64,000 nucleotides of DNA. Source: Novosphingobium sp. NDB2Meth1. GTDB lineage: Bacteria; Pseudomonadota; Alphaproteobacteria; Sphingomonadales; Sphingomonadaceae. Every line of letters starts with the position of its first letter. Positions within the stretch are counted from its first letter, which is position 1. Made by a program: the position numbers and the translations under genes. The notes below the pieces were generated by a model. The model searched no databases, had not been told where the DNA came from, and saw nothing but the letters and a program-made list of their open reading frames with translations. The DNA is taken from positions 620,001 through 684,000 of the forward strand of contig NZ_FPEH01000011.1 of assembly GCF_900117425.1 (NCBI RefSeq). Reading direction: 5' to 3'. Below, piece after piece: positions 17,646 through 26,687 of this stretch.

Positions 17646-18710
17646 TTACCGCACCTTCAGCGTGGCAAGGCCGATCAGCGCGAGCACGATCGAGACGATC
17701 CAGAAGCGGATGACGACGGTCGATTCCTTCCAGCCCAATTGCTCGAAATGGTGGTGGATCGGCGCCATGCGGAACACCCGCTTGCCGGTCCGCTTGTAGA
17801 CGAAGACCTGCACGATGACCGAGACCGCCTCCATCACGAAGAGGCCGCCGACGATGCCAAGCACGATTTCGTGGTGGATCGAGACAGCGATGACGCCGAG
17901 CGTGCCGCCGAGCGCGAGGCTGCCGGTATCGCCCATGAACACCGCGGCAGGCGGCGCGTTGAACCACAGGAAGGCCAGCCCCGCGCCCATCACCGCGCCG
18001 CAGAAGATCGAAAGCTCACCCGCGCGCGGCACGTGCTGGATGCCGAGGTAGTGCGCATAGTCGACGCGGCCGGCGAGGTAGGCGATGATCGCGAAGGTGC
18101 CTGCCGCGATGATCACCGGCATCGTGGCGAGTCCGTCCAGCCCGTCGGTGAGGTTCACCGCGTTGCCCGCGCCGACGATCACGAAAGCGGCGAACAGGTA
18201 ATAGGCCGGGCCCATCGGCACATAGAGGTTGCTGAAGATCGGCAGGTAGAGGTTGGTGTCCGTCACCACCAGCGCGAGCGCGGTCCCCGCGACAGCGAAC
18301 TCGGCGAGCAGGCGGATGCGCGCGGAAAGCCCGGCGTGGGCGTACTTGGTGACCTTGGCATAGTCGTCAAGGAAGCCGATCAGCCCGAAGCCGAGCGTCA
18401 CCACAAGGCAGGCCCAGACGAACTTGCTGGTAAGGTCCATCCACAGGAGCAGCGAGATCGCGAGGCTGATCACGATCATCAGCCCGCCCATCGTCGGCGT
18501 GCCGCGCTTGGCGAGGTGCGACTGCGGCCCGTCGGCGCGGATCGGCTGGCCCTTGCCCTGCCGCACGCGCAACATGTTGATGAAGCGCGGGCCGATGATC
18601 AGGCCGATCACCAGCGCCGTCATCAGCGCCGCGCCCGAGCGGAACGACTGGTAGCGGATGAGGTTGGCGATACCCTCGAAATGCAGCCAGTGCGCCAGAA
18701 CGTAGAGCAT
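17646..18710 (-). CDS. mraY: Phospho-N-acetylmuramoyl-pentapeptide-transferase
   Basis: 354 residues with about ten membrane helices. It moves phospho-MurNAc-pentapeptide onto undecaprenyl phosphate to form lipid I. Signature motifs are [13 protein letters not shown] (about 68-80), [18 protein letters not shown] with the catalytic Asp residues, [12 protein letters not shown], and the C-terminal [17 protein letters not shown] 18708-18710 starts immediately after the murF stop (TGA-ATG), with GGGGA inside the end of murF. Confidence 0.98.
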   Translation of the reverse strand: MLYVLAHWLHFEGIANLIRYQSFRSGAALMTALVIGLIIGPRFINMLRVRQGKGQPIRADGPQSHLAKRGTPTMGGLMIVISLAISLLLWMDLTSKFVWACLVVTLGFGLIGFLDDYAKVTKYAHAGLSARIRLLAEFAVAGTALALVVTDTNLYLPIFSNLYVPMGPAYYLFAAFVIVGAGNAVNLTDGLDGLATMPVIIAAGTFAIIAYLAGRVDYAHYLGIQHVPRAGELSIFCGAVMGAGLAFLWFNAPPAAVFMGDTGSLALGGTLGVIAVSIHHEIVLGIVGGLFVMEAVSVIVQVFVYKRTGKRVFRMAPIHHHFEQLGWKESTVVIRFWIVSIVLALIGLATLKVR

Positions 18711-20216
18711 TCAGTTTTCCCCGGCCGTCTTGGCCCCTGCGGTCAGCGCGCGCACGAGGGTGCCGAGGCCAACCGAGTTCGATCCCTTGACCAGAATGGC
18801 GTCCCCGCCCTGCGGCGCGTCGGCCGCAAGACATTCCGCCGCTTCTGCAGCGGTTTTGGCATGGTCGAGTTCGATTCGCGCGGCAAGCGCAGGGTCTGCG
18901 CTTTTCCCCAGTGCCTTGGCCAGCGGGGCCATTTCCGGGCCCACGAGGATAATCCGTTCGACCCCCGCGGCGATCAGCGGTTCGGCCAGACCGGCGTGGT
19001 ACCCATCCGAAGCCTCGCCCAGCTCCTTCATCGCGCCGAGCACGGCGATGCGGCGGCGGGCGGGAACCTCGCCCAGCGCGGCGATGGTCGCGCGCATCGA
19101 GGCAGGGTTGGCATTGTAGCTTTCGTCAATAAGGAGCGCCTTGCCTGAGCTGTCTCCACCGGGCGCGGGGATCACGTGCCGCGCGCCGCGTCCGGCAAGG
19201 CCTTCCATTTCGGAAAGTGCGAGACCTGCTGCACCCAAATCACCGCCAGCAGCCGCGACAGCCGCCATGACCGCAAGCGAATTGTCGACCCAGTGTGCGC
19301 CGGGCTGGGCAATCGTGTAGCACAGCTTGCGCGAACCCAGCGGACCCGAGAACGCGGCGGTCACGAGCGTCCCGCCGCCCGGTGCGGGCACGGCATCGAG
19401 CAGGCGCGCGTCGGCATGGGCGCTGCGCCCGAAGCTCACGACATCGCCCGCATGGCGCGCCGCCGCCTCGCGCAGCAGGGCATAGTGCGGGTTGTCGGCA
19501 GGGACGATCGCAATGCCGCCCGCCTCCAGCCCCTCGAAGATTTCCGCCTTGGCGTGGGCGATGGCTTCTTCGCCCGAGAAGTGCCCGATATGCGCAGGCG
19601 CAATAGTGGTGACGATGGCGATGTGGGGGCGCACCAGCCGGGTCAGCGCGGCGAGTTCGCCCGCGTGGTTCATTCCCATCTCGAACACGCCGAAGCGCGT
19701 GCGCGGCGGCATGCGCGAGAGACTGAGCGGCACGCCGACGTGGTTGTTGTAGCTCTTGACCGAGCGGTGCGCGCGGCCCCGGCTGCCGCGATCGAGCGCC
19801 GCGAACAGCGCTTCCTTGACGCCGGTCTTGCCGGCCGAGCCGGTCACGCCGATGATAACCGCCCCGGCCCGGTCGGCACGGGCGCGGGAAGCATGGCCAA
19901 GGTCGACCAGCGCCTGCGTGGTGCTTGCGACCAGCACATGCGGATGAGGCACCGGGCGGTCGACCAGCGCGGCGGTCGCTCCGCGCGCGAAGGCACCTTC
20001 GAGGAACATGTGGCCGTCGCTCTCCGCGCCGATCAGCGCAATGAACAAGTCGCCCGGCTGCACTTCGCGGCTGTCGGTGGCGCAGCCCGAAACCTCGAAC
20101 ACGCCTGAGGCCTTGCCGCCCGTCGCCGCGGCGATCTCGTCCGCCGTCCACAAGGCAAGCCCGATGCTATCAGTCGGCTCGACCGGCCATTGCAGCAGGG
20201 CTCTCATCGCATTCAT
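18711..20216 (-). CDS. murF: UDP-N-acetylmuramoyl-tripeptide--D-alanyl-D-alanine ligase
   Basis: 501 residues, adds D-Ala-D-Ala to the UDP-MurNAc tripeptide. N-terminal substrate domain with VSGCATDSREVQPGDLFIAL, P-loop GVTGSAGKTGVKEAL, then SYNNHVGVPLSLSRM, FEMGMNHAGELAALTRLV, and the C-terminal LIDESYNANPASMRA and VLGAMKELGEAS. I chose ATG 20214-20216 because it overlaps the murE stop as ATGA and has GGGAG eight bases upstream. An in-frame GTG at 20223-20225 would add three residues. Confidence 0.97.
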   Translation of the reverse strand: MNAMRALLQWPVEPTDSIGLALWTADEIAAATGGKASGVFEVSGCATDSREVQPGDLFIALIGAESDGHMFLEGAFARGATAALVDRPVPHPHVLVASTTQALVDLGHASRARADRAGAVIIGVTGSAGKTGVKEALFAALDRGSRGRAHRSVKSYNNHVGVPLSLSRMPPRTRFGVFEMGMNHAGELAALTRLVRPHIAIVTTIAPAHIGHFSGEEAIAHAKAEIFEGLEAGGIAIVPADNPHYALLREAAARHAGDVVSFGRSAHADARLLDAVPAPGGGTLVTAAFSGPLGSRKLCYTIAQPGAHWVDNSLAVMAAVAAAGGDLGAAGLALSEMEGLAGRGARHVIPAPGGDSSGKALLIDESYNANPASMRATIAALGEVPARRRIAVLGAMKELGEASDGYHAGLAEPLIAAGVERIILVGPEMAPLAKALGKSADPALAARIELDHAKTAAEAAECLAADAPQGGDAILVKGSNSVGLGTLVRALTAGAKTAGEN

Positions 20217-21682
20217 TGGCTGCACTCCCGCGCCACTTGCACGTCGTCGAAGGGAAGGACGCGCATCGCCTCGCCGCGCCCCACGATCTGGCCCTGTTCA
20301 TGGCCCTTGCCCGCCACCAGCACGATATCGCCCGCGCCTGCTGCGGCAATCGCGGCAGCGATGGCTTCGCGGCGACCTGCCACTTCGCGGGCGCGCTCGT
20401 TGCAGCCGCCCATCACGGCAGCACGGATCAGCGCCGGGTCCTCGCCGCGCGGGTTGTCGTCGGTGACGATCACAAGTTCGGAGCCGACGCAGGCGGCGCG
20501 GCCCATCTCGGGGCGCTTGCCTTCGTCGCGGTCGCCGCCGGCGCCGAACACGGTGATCAGCTTGCCCTTCGCGCCGACATGCGGGCGCAGCGCGGCAATC
20601 GCGGCGGTGATCGCGTCAGGCGTATGGGCGTAGTCGACATAGACCGGCGCGCCGGCCCGCGTGATCGCCGCGCGCTCGAGCCGCCCGCGCACCGGCTGGA
20701 TGCGCGAGAGCGCGGCCAGCGTCGCCGCCGGATCGCCGCCGGTCGCGATGACCAGCCCCGCCGAAACGAGCGCATTGGCGGCCTGATAGGCGCCGATCAG
20801 CGGCAGATCGAGCTTGCGGGTGGCGCCATCGAAGGCGAGTTCCAGCGTCTGGCCCAGCAGCGTGGGCGTGCGCGAAAGGAGGCGCAGCGTCTCGCCCTGC
20901 TCGCCCACGGTGATCAGCTTCAGGCCGCGCGAACGGGCCGCGGCGATGGCCTGTGCGGACCATGCATCGTCCGCCCAGATCACCGCCGCGCCGTCTTCCG
21001 CCACGACATCGCCAAACAACCGCATCTTGGCCTCGAAATAGGCATCCATCGTGCCATGGTAATCGAGGTGATCGCGGCTGAGATTGGTGAAGGCGCCGGC
21101 TGCGACCCGAGGGCCTTCGTTGCGGAACTGGTCGAGGCCGTGGCTGGAGGCCTCGTAGGCGACATGGCTCACCCCTTCGCGGGCGAGCCCGGCAAGGTTG
21201 GCGAGGAAGGTGACGATATCGGGCGTGGTCAGCCCGGTGGAGACGCTCTCGTCCGCCGTGGTGACGCCCAGCGTACCGATCGAGGCGGCGCGGAAACCGG
21301 CCATGCGCCACAGCTGGCGCGTCATCTCGACGGTGGAGGTCTTGCCGTTGGTCCCCGTCACCGCCACGAGCATTTCCGGCACCGGCGCGAAGAACGGCGC
21401 GGCGAGGCGCGCGAAGGCGCGGCGTGGGGAGGCATCGGCGATATGGACCGCGCCTTCGACCTTGGCCTCGGGCCGCGCGACGACCGCGATGGCACCCGCC
21501 TTCACCGCATCGGCAATGAAATCCTCGCCATTGAAGCGCGCACCGACGAAAGCGCCGAACACGGTGCCAGGCGCAACCTTGCGGTGATCGATGGCAAAGC
21601 CGGTGACTTGCGCTCCGGCGAGCGGGGCAGCATTCTCAGGCAGGGCGACCCCCGCCGCAGCGGCAAGCCCGCCAAGGTTCAT
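20213..21682 (-). CDS. murE: UDP-N-acetylmuramoyl-tripeptide synthetase, meso-diaminopimelate type
   Basis: 489 residues. The P-loop TGTNGKTS is at 109-116, with GFAIDHRKVAPGTVFGA in the UDP domain, YEASSHGLDQFR, and FTNLSRDHLDYHGTMDAYFEAK carrying the lysine expected to be carbamylated. DNPR (409-412) within VTDDNPRGEDP is the meso-diaminopimelate recognition motif, so the stem peptide is the Gram-negative A1gamma type. ATG 21680-21682 overlaps the ftsI stop as ATGA. Confidence 0.98.
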   Translation of the reverse strand: MNLGGLAAAAGVALPENAAPLAGAQVTGFAIDHRKVAPGTVFGAFVGARFNGEDFIADAVKAGAIAVVARPEAKVEGAVHIADASPRRAFARLAAPFFAPVPEMLVAVTGTNGKTSTVEMTRQLWRMAGFRAASIGTLGVTTADESVSTGLTTPDIVTFLANLAGLAREGVSHVAYEASSHGLDQFRNEGPRVAAGAFTNLSRDHLDYHGTMDAYFEAKMRLFGDVVAEDGAAVIWADDAWSAQAIAAARSRGLKLITVGEQGETLRLLSRTPTLLGQTLELAFDGATRKLDLPLIGAYQAANALVSAGLVIATGGDPAATLAALSRIQPVRGRLERAAITRAGAPVYVDYAHTPDAITAAIAALRPHVGAKGKLITVFGAGGDRDEGKRPEMGRAACVGSELVIVTDDNPRGEDPALIRAAVMGGCNERAREVAGRREAIAAAIAAAGAGDIVLVAGKGHEQGQIVGRGEAMRVLPFDDVQVARECSQ

Positions 21683-23424
21683 TCGCCTTCTCCGGAGCCG
21701 ACCAACGGGCTGAGGTCGGAAATGTCGACATCATGGTGGGCGTCGGGCACGACGCCCAGCATCGGGCCGATACGCGGCACCAGCCGGCCGACGATAGGCG
21801 CGGCATTCCACGCGGCAGTGCGCTGGCCGCTGGTCTGCTGGGTGGCCTGGGGTTCATCGAGCATCACGATCACCACATAGCGCGGCTTGTCCATCGGAAA
21901 AGCCGCTGCGAACGTCGCGATCAGCGACGTCTTGCGGTAGCCGCCGCTGCCGGGCTTTTCCGCCGAACCGGTTTTGCCCCCGACGCGGAAGCCCGGTGCA
22001 TCGGCCTTGCGGCCCGTGCCATCGACCACGATCATCCGCAGCAGCTGGCGGATGCGCGCGCTGGTCGAAGCCTGGAACACGCGGCGACCCTGGGCGAGAT
22101 GTGCCGGGTCTACCTTGTAAAGCGTGGCAGGACGCCAGATGCCGCCGTTGACGAGCGCGGCATAGGCCGAGGCAAGGTGCAGCGGGGTGACCGCGATGCC
22201 GTGGCCGTAGCTTACGGTCATCGTCGTCAGCCGCGCCCAATCGCTGTCCGCGCTTTGCCCGCCGCCGCGCGGCCAGAGTGGACGTCCGCGCGCGGGCAGC
22301 TCGATCTTCGGGCGCTCGTTCATGCCCAGCTGCATCATCGTGCGGCGCAAGGCCGCCGGCCCGAGCTTGTCGGCGATCTGCGCGGTCACCACGTTCGAGG
22401 AATGAATGAGCGCCTCGGGCACATTGAGCGAGGCGCCGAAATCGTGGCTGTCGTGAATGGTGAACTTGCCGATCTGCAACGGAACAGCCGGATAGCGCGT
22501 CGAAAAATCGGTAACCACCCCGGCATCGATCGCGGCGGCGATGGTGATCGGCTTGAACGTAGAGCCGAGTTCGTAAACGTCGTTCGATACGCGGTTGGTC
22601 ACGAGGTAGTTGAAGGCAAGGTCCGACCGGTTCGGATTGAACGAGGGCAGCGAGGCGAGCGCAATGACCTCGCCGCTGTCGGCATCGAGGATAACCCCGG
22701 CAGCGCCCTTGGCGCTGGTCTCCAGCATGCCGCGCCCCAGTTCATCCTCGAGCGCGCCCTGCGCCCGCGCGTCGATCGAGAGCGCGGTCGGCGTGCCCCG
22801 GTGGGCGGGATCGAGGAGGCGCGGCTCCAGCACCTCCTCCATGCCGACATGGCCCTTGCCCGCCTCGTCGACGAAGCCGAGCACGTGTGCCGCGAGCGAG
22901 CCCTGCGGATAGAAGCGCTGCTCCTCGCGCGGGAATTCGAGCGCGGGCTCGCCCAGCGCAAAGACCTTGTTGGCGTCTTCCGGCAGCACACGGCGGCGCA
23001 AATAACAGGGCTTGCCCGCCTTCAGCCGCGCCACGAGATCGGCGTAGTCTGCATCGGGGAAGATGCCGACCAGCGCGCGGGCGACTTCCTCGGGCGTCTT
23101 GACCAGCGGCGCGCCGCCCTCGCCCATCGCCTTGGGATTGAACCACAGCGAATAGGACGCAAAAGCGCGGGCCAGCGCGATGCCGTTGCGATCGGTGATT
23201 TCCCCGCGCGAAGGCAGCAACGCCTCGGCCAGCGAGGTGCGCTCGGGCGTCTGCTCGAACAGGCCGAGCTGCGCGATGCGCACGCAGGCGGTCAGCGTCG
23301 CGAAGATGAACAGCACCATGATCCACAGCGCGCGCACCCGCGCCGTGTTGAGTGCGGTATGGCGCACGTTGGCGAGCTGGACCCGGCCGGTGGCGATGGC
23401 GGCGGAGGCGGTCAGCGAGTTCAC
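21679..23424 (-). CDS. ftsI: Division-specific peptidoglycan transpeptidase (class B PBP)
   Basis: 581 residues. One membrane helix (about 31-50) anchors a periplasmic protein with the PBP dimer domain (PSRGEITDRNGIALA, about 71-85) and a transpeptidase domain. Active-site motifs are STFK (288-291, Ser288 nucleophile), SSN (342-344) and KTG (484-486, in GGKTGSAEK). It crosslinks septal peptidoglycan with FtsW. The tail after about 545 is acidic and ends in VGSGEGE. ATG 23422-23424 overlaps the ftsL stop as ATGA. Confidence 0.98.
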   Translation of the reverse strand: MNSLTASAAIATGRVQLANVRHTALNTARVRALWIMVLFIFATLTACVRIAQLGLFEQTPERTSLAEALLPSRGEITDRNGIALARAFASYSLWFNPKAMGEGGAPLVKTPEEVARALVGIFPDADYADLVARLKAGKPCYLRRRVLPEDANKVFALGEPALEFPREEQRFYPQGSLAAHVLGFVDEAGKGHVGMEEVLEPRLLDPAHRGTPTALSIDARAQGALEDELGRGMLETSAKGAAGVILDADSGEVIALASLPSFNPNRSDLAFNYLVTNRVSNDVYELGSTFKPITIAAAIDAGVVTDFSTRYPAVPLQIGKFTIHDSHDFGASLNVPEALIHSSNVVTAQIADKLGPAALRRTMMQLGMNERPKIELPARGRPLWPRGGGQSADSDWARLTTMTVSYGHGIAVTPLHLASAYAALVNGGIWRPATLYKVDPAHLAQGRRVFQASTSARIRQLLRMIVVDGTGRKADAPGFRVGGKTGSAEKPGSGGYRKTSLIATFAAAFPMDKPRYVVIVMLDEPQATQQTSGQRTAAWNAAPIVGRLVPRIGPMLGVVPDAHHDVDISDLSPLVGSGEGE

Positions 23425-24206
23425 TGGGCAGACTTGCTCCCACCCATGGCGGACTTCGCCGCGGGCTTGGTGCTCTTGGCGGACTTCGCAGCAGGCGCCT
23501 TGCCCGGCTTGGTCTCGGTCTTGCCGGCCGCAAGCTTCGCGCCCTTGCCCGGCTTCGCAGCTTCTTCCTTCGCGGTCTTGGCTGACTTGGCGAGGCCGGC
23601 CTTCTTGTCCCCGTCCTTCGCCTTCTCGTCCTTGTCCGTCTTCGCCTTGCCGCCGCTGTCCTTGCCATCCTTCTTCAACGGCGTGACCATCGCAAGGCGC
23701 GCGCCGAGGTTGGCCGTCGCCTTGGCGCGGTCCGCCGCATCGGCGGGCTTTGCTGCCGGCTTGGCGTTGCCCTCATCGTCAGCCGACCGGGTGATCGGCG
23801 CGGCGATTTCGGCTGCCAGACCAGAAATGACCGAGGGGAACGCCGCTTCGGCTGCCACGCTGTCGTCAGCGCTGGCGACGCGGATCGGTGCGGGGGTGTC
23901 CGGGCTATCGGGCTTGGCGAAAGCGGCCAGCTGGCGCTCGTTCGACAGGTACTGCCCCGCCGTCGGCGCGACGTAGCCGAACTCGACATCGTTCCACAGC
24001 TTCAGCTGCTGCTGGTTGGCGCGGGTCTCCACCTCGGTCTCGAGGTAGAGCTTCTCCTTGCGCAGCGCGACGATCTGCAACTCGGTGCGGTGGACCTGGC
24101 TGCGCAGCGCGTTGACGCGGAACGCCAGCACCATGACCAGCGCCGCGCAAACGAGCAGCAGCGCGATCCAGCCGATCGAACGGAAGCGGTTGGCGCTGAC
24201 CATCAT
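23421..24206 (-). CDS. ftsL: FtsL-like division protein with a long Lys/Ala-rich C-terminal extension
   Basis: 261 residues; a typical FtsL is about 100-130. The N-terminal 100 residues fit FtsL: a short cytoplasmic part, one membrane helix (about 12-29, [19 protein letters not shown]) and a heptad-like coiled coil ([20 protein letters not shown]). After the VEFGYVAP segment comes a Pro/Ala linker and, from about 165, a disordered-looking tail with many AKSAK, DGDKK and KPGKA stretches. Position between rsmH and ftsI is the ftsL position. ATG 24204-24206 overlaps the rsmH stop; a second ATG follows directly. Confidence 0.88.
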   Translation of the reverse strand: MMVSANRFRSIGWIALLLVCAALVMVLAFRVNALRSQVHRTELQIVALRKEKLYLETEVETRANQQQLKLWNDVEFGYVAPTAGQYLSNERQLAAFAKPDSPDTPAPIRVASADDSVAAEAAFPSVISGLAAEIAAPITRSADDEGNAKPAAKPADAADRAKATANLGARLAMVTPLKKDGKDSGGKAKTDKDEKAKDGDKKAGLAKSAKTAKEEAAKPGKGAKLAAGKTETKPGKAPAAKSAKSTKPAAKSAMGGSKSAQ

Positions 24207-25153
24207 GCTGCCAATGCTCCTCGTGCCGGGGCCGCCGTCCGCACCGCCCAGCGCAAGGTGGCAGAGCGCGCGCGGGGATTGCGCGCCTGCTCGTCCGCGC
24301 CGGGGCGGATCGCAGCGGAGGGCTTTTCGAACACCGGCGCGGCGGTGGGCGCACTCATCGGCATATGGCGCGAACCCGTCGGCAGCGCGCCCGCGCCTTC
24401 GCGGAGGAACTGCTTGACGATGCGGTCTTCAAGGCTGTGGAAGCTGACCACCGCGAGCCGCCCGCCCGGCGCCAGCATGCGTTCCGCCGCCGCGAGCCCG
24501 GCGTGAAGCTCGTCCAGTTCGCCGTTCACATGGATGCGGACGGCCTGGAAACTGCGGGTCGCGGGGTCCTTCGGCGCGCCGGGGCGGTAGCCCAAGGCCT
24601 TGCGCACCACATCGGCGAACTGCCCTGTCGTTGTCAGCGGGCGGGCGGCGACAACGGCGCGGGCGATCCGGCGCGACTGGCGCTCCTCGCCGTAGTGGTA
24701 GAGCACGTCGGCAATCGCTTCCTCGGTCGCGCCGTTGAGGAAGTCCGCCGCACTTTCCCCGCTCTGCGACATGCGCATGTCGAGCGGGCCATTGCTGGAG
24801 AAGGCAAACCCGCGCGCCGCCTGATCGAGCTGCATCGAGCTGACGCCGATGTCGAAGACGATGCCCTGCACGCTCGAAACACCCGCTTCCGCAAGGCCCT
24901 CCGCGAGTTCGGAGAACCGGCGGGGATGGAGGACCAGACGGGGCGGGTTCTCGGACACTTCCCCCCAGGCCCGTCCCGCCGCGATCGCATCGGGGTCGCG
25001 ATCGAAGGCGTGGACGGTGGCGCCGGCACCGAGCAGGCGGCGGGTGTATCCGCCTGCGCCGAAGGTGGCGTCCACGATCAGACTGCCGGGCGCGGGGTGT
25101 AGCGCTGCGATCACCTCATCGAGGAGCACGGGGATATGGGGAGCCGCGCTCAC
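24203..25153 (-). CDS. rsmH: 16S rRNA (cytosine(1402)-N(4))-methyltransferase
   Basis: 316 residues. It methylates N4 of C1402 in the 16S decoding centre using S-adenosylmethionine. Visible: [13 protein letters not shown] at the start, the SAM motif [15 protein letters not shown] (about 27-41), [39 protein letters not shown], and [21 protein letters not shown] 25151-25153 overlaps the mraZ stop as GTGA. The open frame extends 22 codons farther upstream inside mraZ but is not family-like. Confidence 0.98.
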   Translation of the reverse strand: MSAAPHIPVLLDEVIAALHPAPGSLIVDATFGAGGYTRRLLGAGATVHAFDRDPDAIAAGRAWGEVSENPPRLVLHPRRFSELAEGLAEAGVSSVQGIVFDIGVSSMQLDQAARGFAFSSNGPLDMRMSQSGESAADFLNGATEEAIADVLYHYGEERQSRRIARAVVAARPLTTTGQFADVVRKALGYRPGAPKDPATRSFQAVRIHVNGELDELHAGLAAAERMLAPGGRLAVVSFHSLEDRIVKQFLREGAGALPTGSRHMPMSAPTAAPVFEKPSAAIRPGADEQARNPRARSATLRWAVRTAAPARGALAA

Positions 25154-25650
25154 TTGCGCGCCGCCTTGGCCGAGAATTCGGCCATCCGGGCACGGCAGGC
25201 CGATTTGACGGAATCCCATTCGGAGCCCATCGCAAACAGCACATCGGGCGCCCAGATCATGATCTGGTGCATGCCGCCGTGGAAATAGAGTTCATCACCC
25301 ACCTGCGCCTGCTCGCCGAGGTATTCGGGCAGGACGAAGCGGCCGGAATCATCGAAATTGATGCGGGCGAAACCGCCGATCTGCGAGGCACGCAGGTCCA
25401 TGTCGAACGGCTCGCCGCGCTCGATGGCGACGCGTTCCTCGTGCGCGAGCATCTCAGCGAAGCTGTCGGCGCGGGATTCGCCGAAGCCGACCAGGCAGGG
25501 GTGCTTGTGGTGCTTGTCGAGGCAGAGGGTGCGGTTGCCCTTCGAGGCTTCGCGGACGGTCTGGCGGAAGTCTGCGGGGAGGACAAAGCGGTTCTTCTCG
25601 CCGCGCGGCGAAAAGCCCTGCCCCCAGTAATGCGACTGTGCCCCAGCCAC
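25150..25650 (-). CDS. mraZ: Transcriptional regulator MraZ
   Basis: 166 residues with two AbrB-like SpoVT/MraZ domains, each with the family DxxGR pattern; the second reads [15 protein letters not shown] (about 98-112). MraZ forms ring oligomers and represses the dcw promoter through repeated TGGGN-type boxes (established in E. coli). Candidate boxes lie 119-158 bases upstream of this gene. GTG 25648-25650 has GGGGAAG upstream and gives a normal-length protein. It heads the dcw cluster. Confidence 0.95.
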   Translation of the reverse strand: MAGAQSHYWGQGFSPRGEKNRFVLPADFRQTVREASKGNRTLCLDKHHKHPCLVGFGESRADSFAEMLAHEERVAIERGEPFDMDLRASQIGGFARINFDDSGRFVLPEYLGEQAQVGDELYFHGGMHQIMIWAPDVLFAMGSEWDSVKSACRARMAEFSAKAARK

Positions 25651-25768
25651 GTGCCGCTTCCCCGCGTCGGACGAAAGCCTCCCAACCCGGCCGCACACAC
25701 CCGTGCGACCGACTCATCCCCCGCGGATGCGTCATGGAGTCCGTCCTGATGGGGAGTTGTCTTAACGC

Positions 25769-25808
25769 GGGAGGGTCCGGGCGAAAAGGGGAAAATGCGG
25801 GAAATTGC
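25769..25808 (+). promoter_or_regulatory. Candidate MraZ operator: four 10-bp direct repeats
   Basis: Four consecutive 10-mers start with GGG: GGGAGGGTCC, GGGCGAAAAG, GGGAAAATGC and GGGAAATTGC. MraZ operators in several bacteria are G-rich boxes repeated every 10 bp near the mraZ promoter, so period and place fit. The first unit is the most divergent. Confidence 0.55.
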
Positions 25809-25819
25809 GTCCGAACGTT

Positions 25820-25894
25820 GAATCTAAGGGATGAATCTTATCATCGACCAGTCGCCTGCAAAGTTAATCGGGCCGCCTGCCACCGCATGGAATC
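25820..25894. promoter_or_regulatory. Cluster of three GANTC sites upstream of mraZ
   Basis: GAATC occurs at 25820-25824, 25833-25837 and 25890-25894. GANTC is methylated by CcrM in alphaproteobacteria and read by GcrA at cell-cycle promoters (established for Caulobacter). At this GC content a random site is expected only about once per 300 bases. Confidence 0.45.
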
Positions 25895-26001
25895 CCGCAA
25901 TTCCGCCAGTTTTCGTGATGCCGCCGCTCGGTGTACAGGCCGACACGCCTCGTTCCCGCGATTTCCCGCGAGTTGGCTGTGTGGAATAGCCTGTGGAAAA
26001 A

Positions 26002-26661
26002 TCAGTGGACGAAAGCGCGCCGCATCAGTTCGCGCAGACTGCGCGCTCGTCCGGCCACGTCCGGGCCAGCTGATGGCCCCAGCAGCGCCGCATCGGCCAC
26101 GATCAGAACGAAACCCTTGCCGATATGGCAGGCCGCGATCAGTCCGGCCTGCTCGATCCGGCAGTCGCGTGGTCCGCCTGGCAGCGGAGCGAGTTCACCG
26201 GGCGCCTCCACCGGAAACGGCGTTCCCGCACTTTCCCGCCCCTCCCCCAGCGCAAGGCCCCAATGCGCAAGGATCGGCCCGAGCAGCACCGTATCAGCAG
26301 GGCGGCGCGGATCGCCGAGGGCGAAGCGGCTTTCGCTCGTCAGCAAGGGATCGGCGAAAAGCAGCACATGTCCACCGCCCCGCACCCAGCTGTCGAGCGC
26401 GACGTTCTCGGCCGGTTCCAGCGGACGCGGCTGGGCAATCACGAGCTCGCCCACGGTTTCCGGGTGCAGCAGCGTATCGAGCGGGACGAGCGGGCGACCT
26501 TCCTCCAGCACAGCCTTGGCCCAATGCGGCCTGGTGGGCGCGGCAAGTTGTGCGGAAACGCCGTCCGCCTCGCTCCACAGGATCGGCAGGGTGGTGAACA
26601 GGCCAAGCGTTGGCGGCGGGGGCGCGCGATGGCAGCCCGCCAGCGCCAGTGCGCCGACCAA
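26002..26661 (-). CDS. Putative lipoprotein with DUF4350/GldG-like domain
   Basis: 219 residues from the TTG at 26659-26661. The N-terminus gives VGALALAGC, a lipobox with the acylated Cys at residue 10. The body resembles DUF4350/GldG-type domains: FTTLPILWSEADG, LVIAQPRPLEPAENVALDSW, VRGGGHVLLFADPLL and LLGPILAHWGLAL, a flavodoxin-like fold thought to sense or bind small ligands. The signal sequence would be more normal if translation began at CTG 26689-26691 (SPLRTILGVLVGALALAGC), which overlaps the upstream stop as CTGA. No ATG or GTG is available in frame. Function unknown. Confidence 0.7.
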   Translation of the reverse strand: MVGALALAGCHRAPPPPTLGLFTTLPILWSEADGVSAQLAAPTRPHWAKAVLEEGRPLVPLDTLLHPETVGELVIAQPRPLEPAENVALDSWVRGGGHVLLFADPLLTSESRFALGDPRRPADTVLLGPILAHWGLALGEGRESAGTPFPVEAPGELAPLPGGPRDCRIEQAGLIAACHIGKGFVLIVADAALLGPSAGPDVAGRARSLRELMRRAFVH

Positions 26662-26687
26662 AACGCCGAGAATAGTGCGAAGTGGGC

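Larger units (their letters stand above)
25651..26001. other. 351-base gap upstream of mraZ
   Basis: No gene is visible. Reading toward mraZ (minus strand) it holds a possible TTGCAG ... TAAGAT promoter pair with 15-base spacing around 25835-25861 (weak), three GAATC sites and two sets of 10-bp-phased GGGAA-type repeats on opposite strands. The left part carries the mraZ leader; the right part ends at the stop codon of the lipoprotein gene at 26002. Confidence 0.6.

Noticed and set aside
25769..25808. Reading the phased repeats as a simple tandem duplication
   Set aside because: Only the GGG start and the 10-base period are kept; the rest of each unit differs, which fits operator boxes better.
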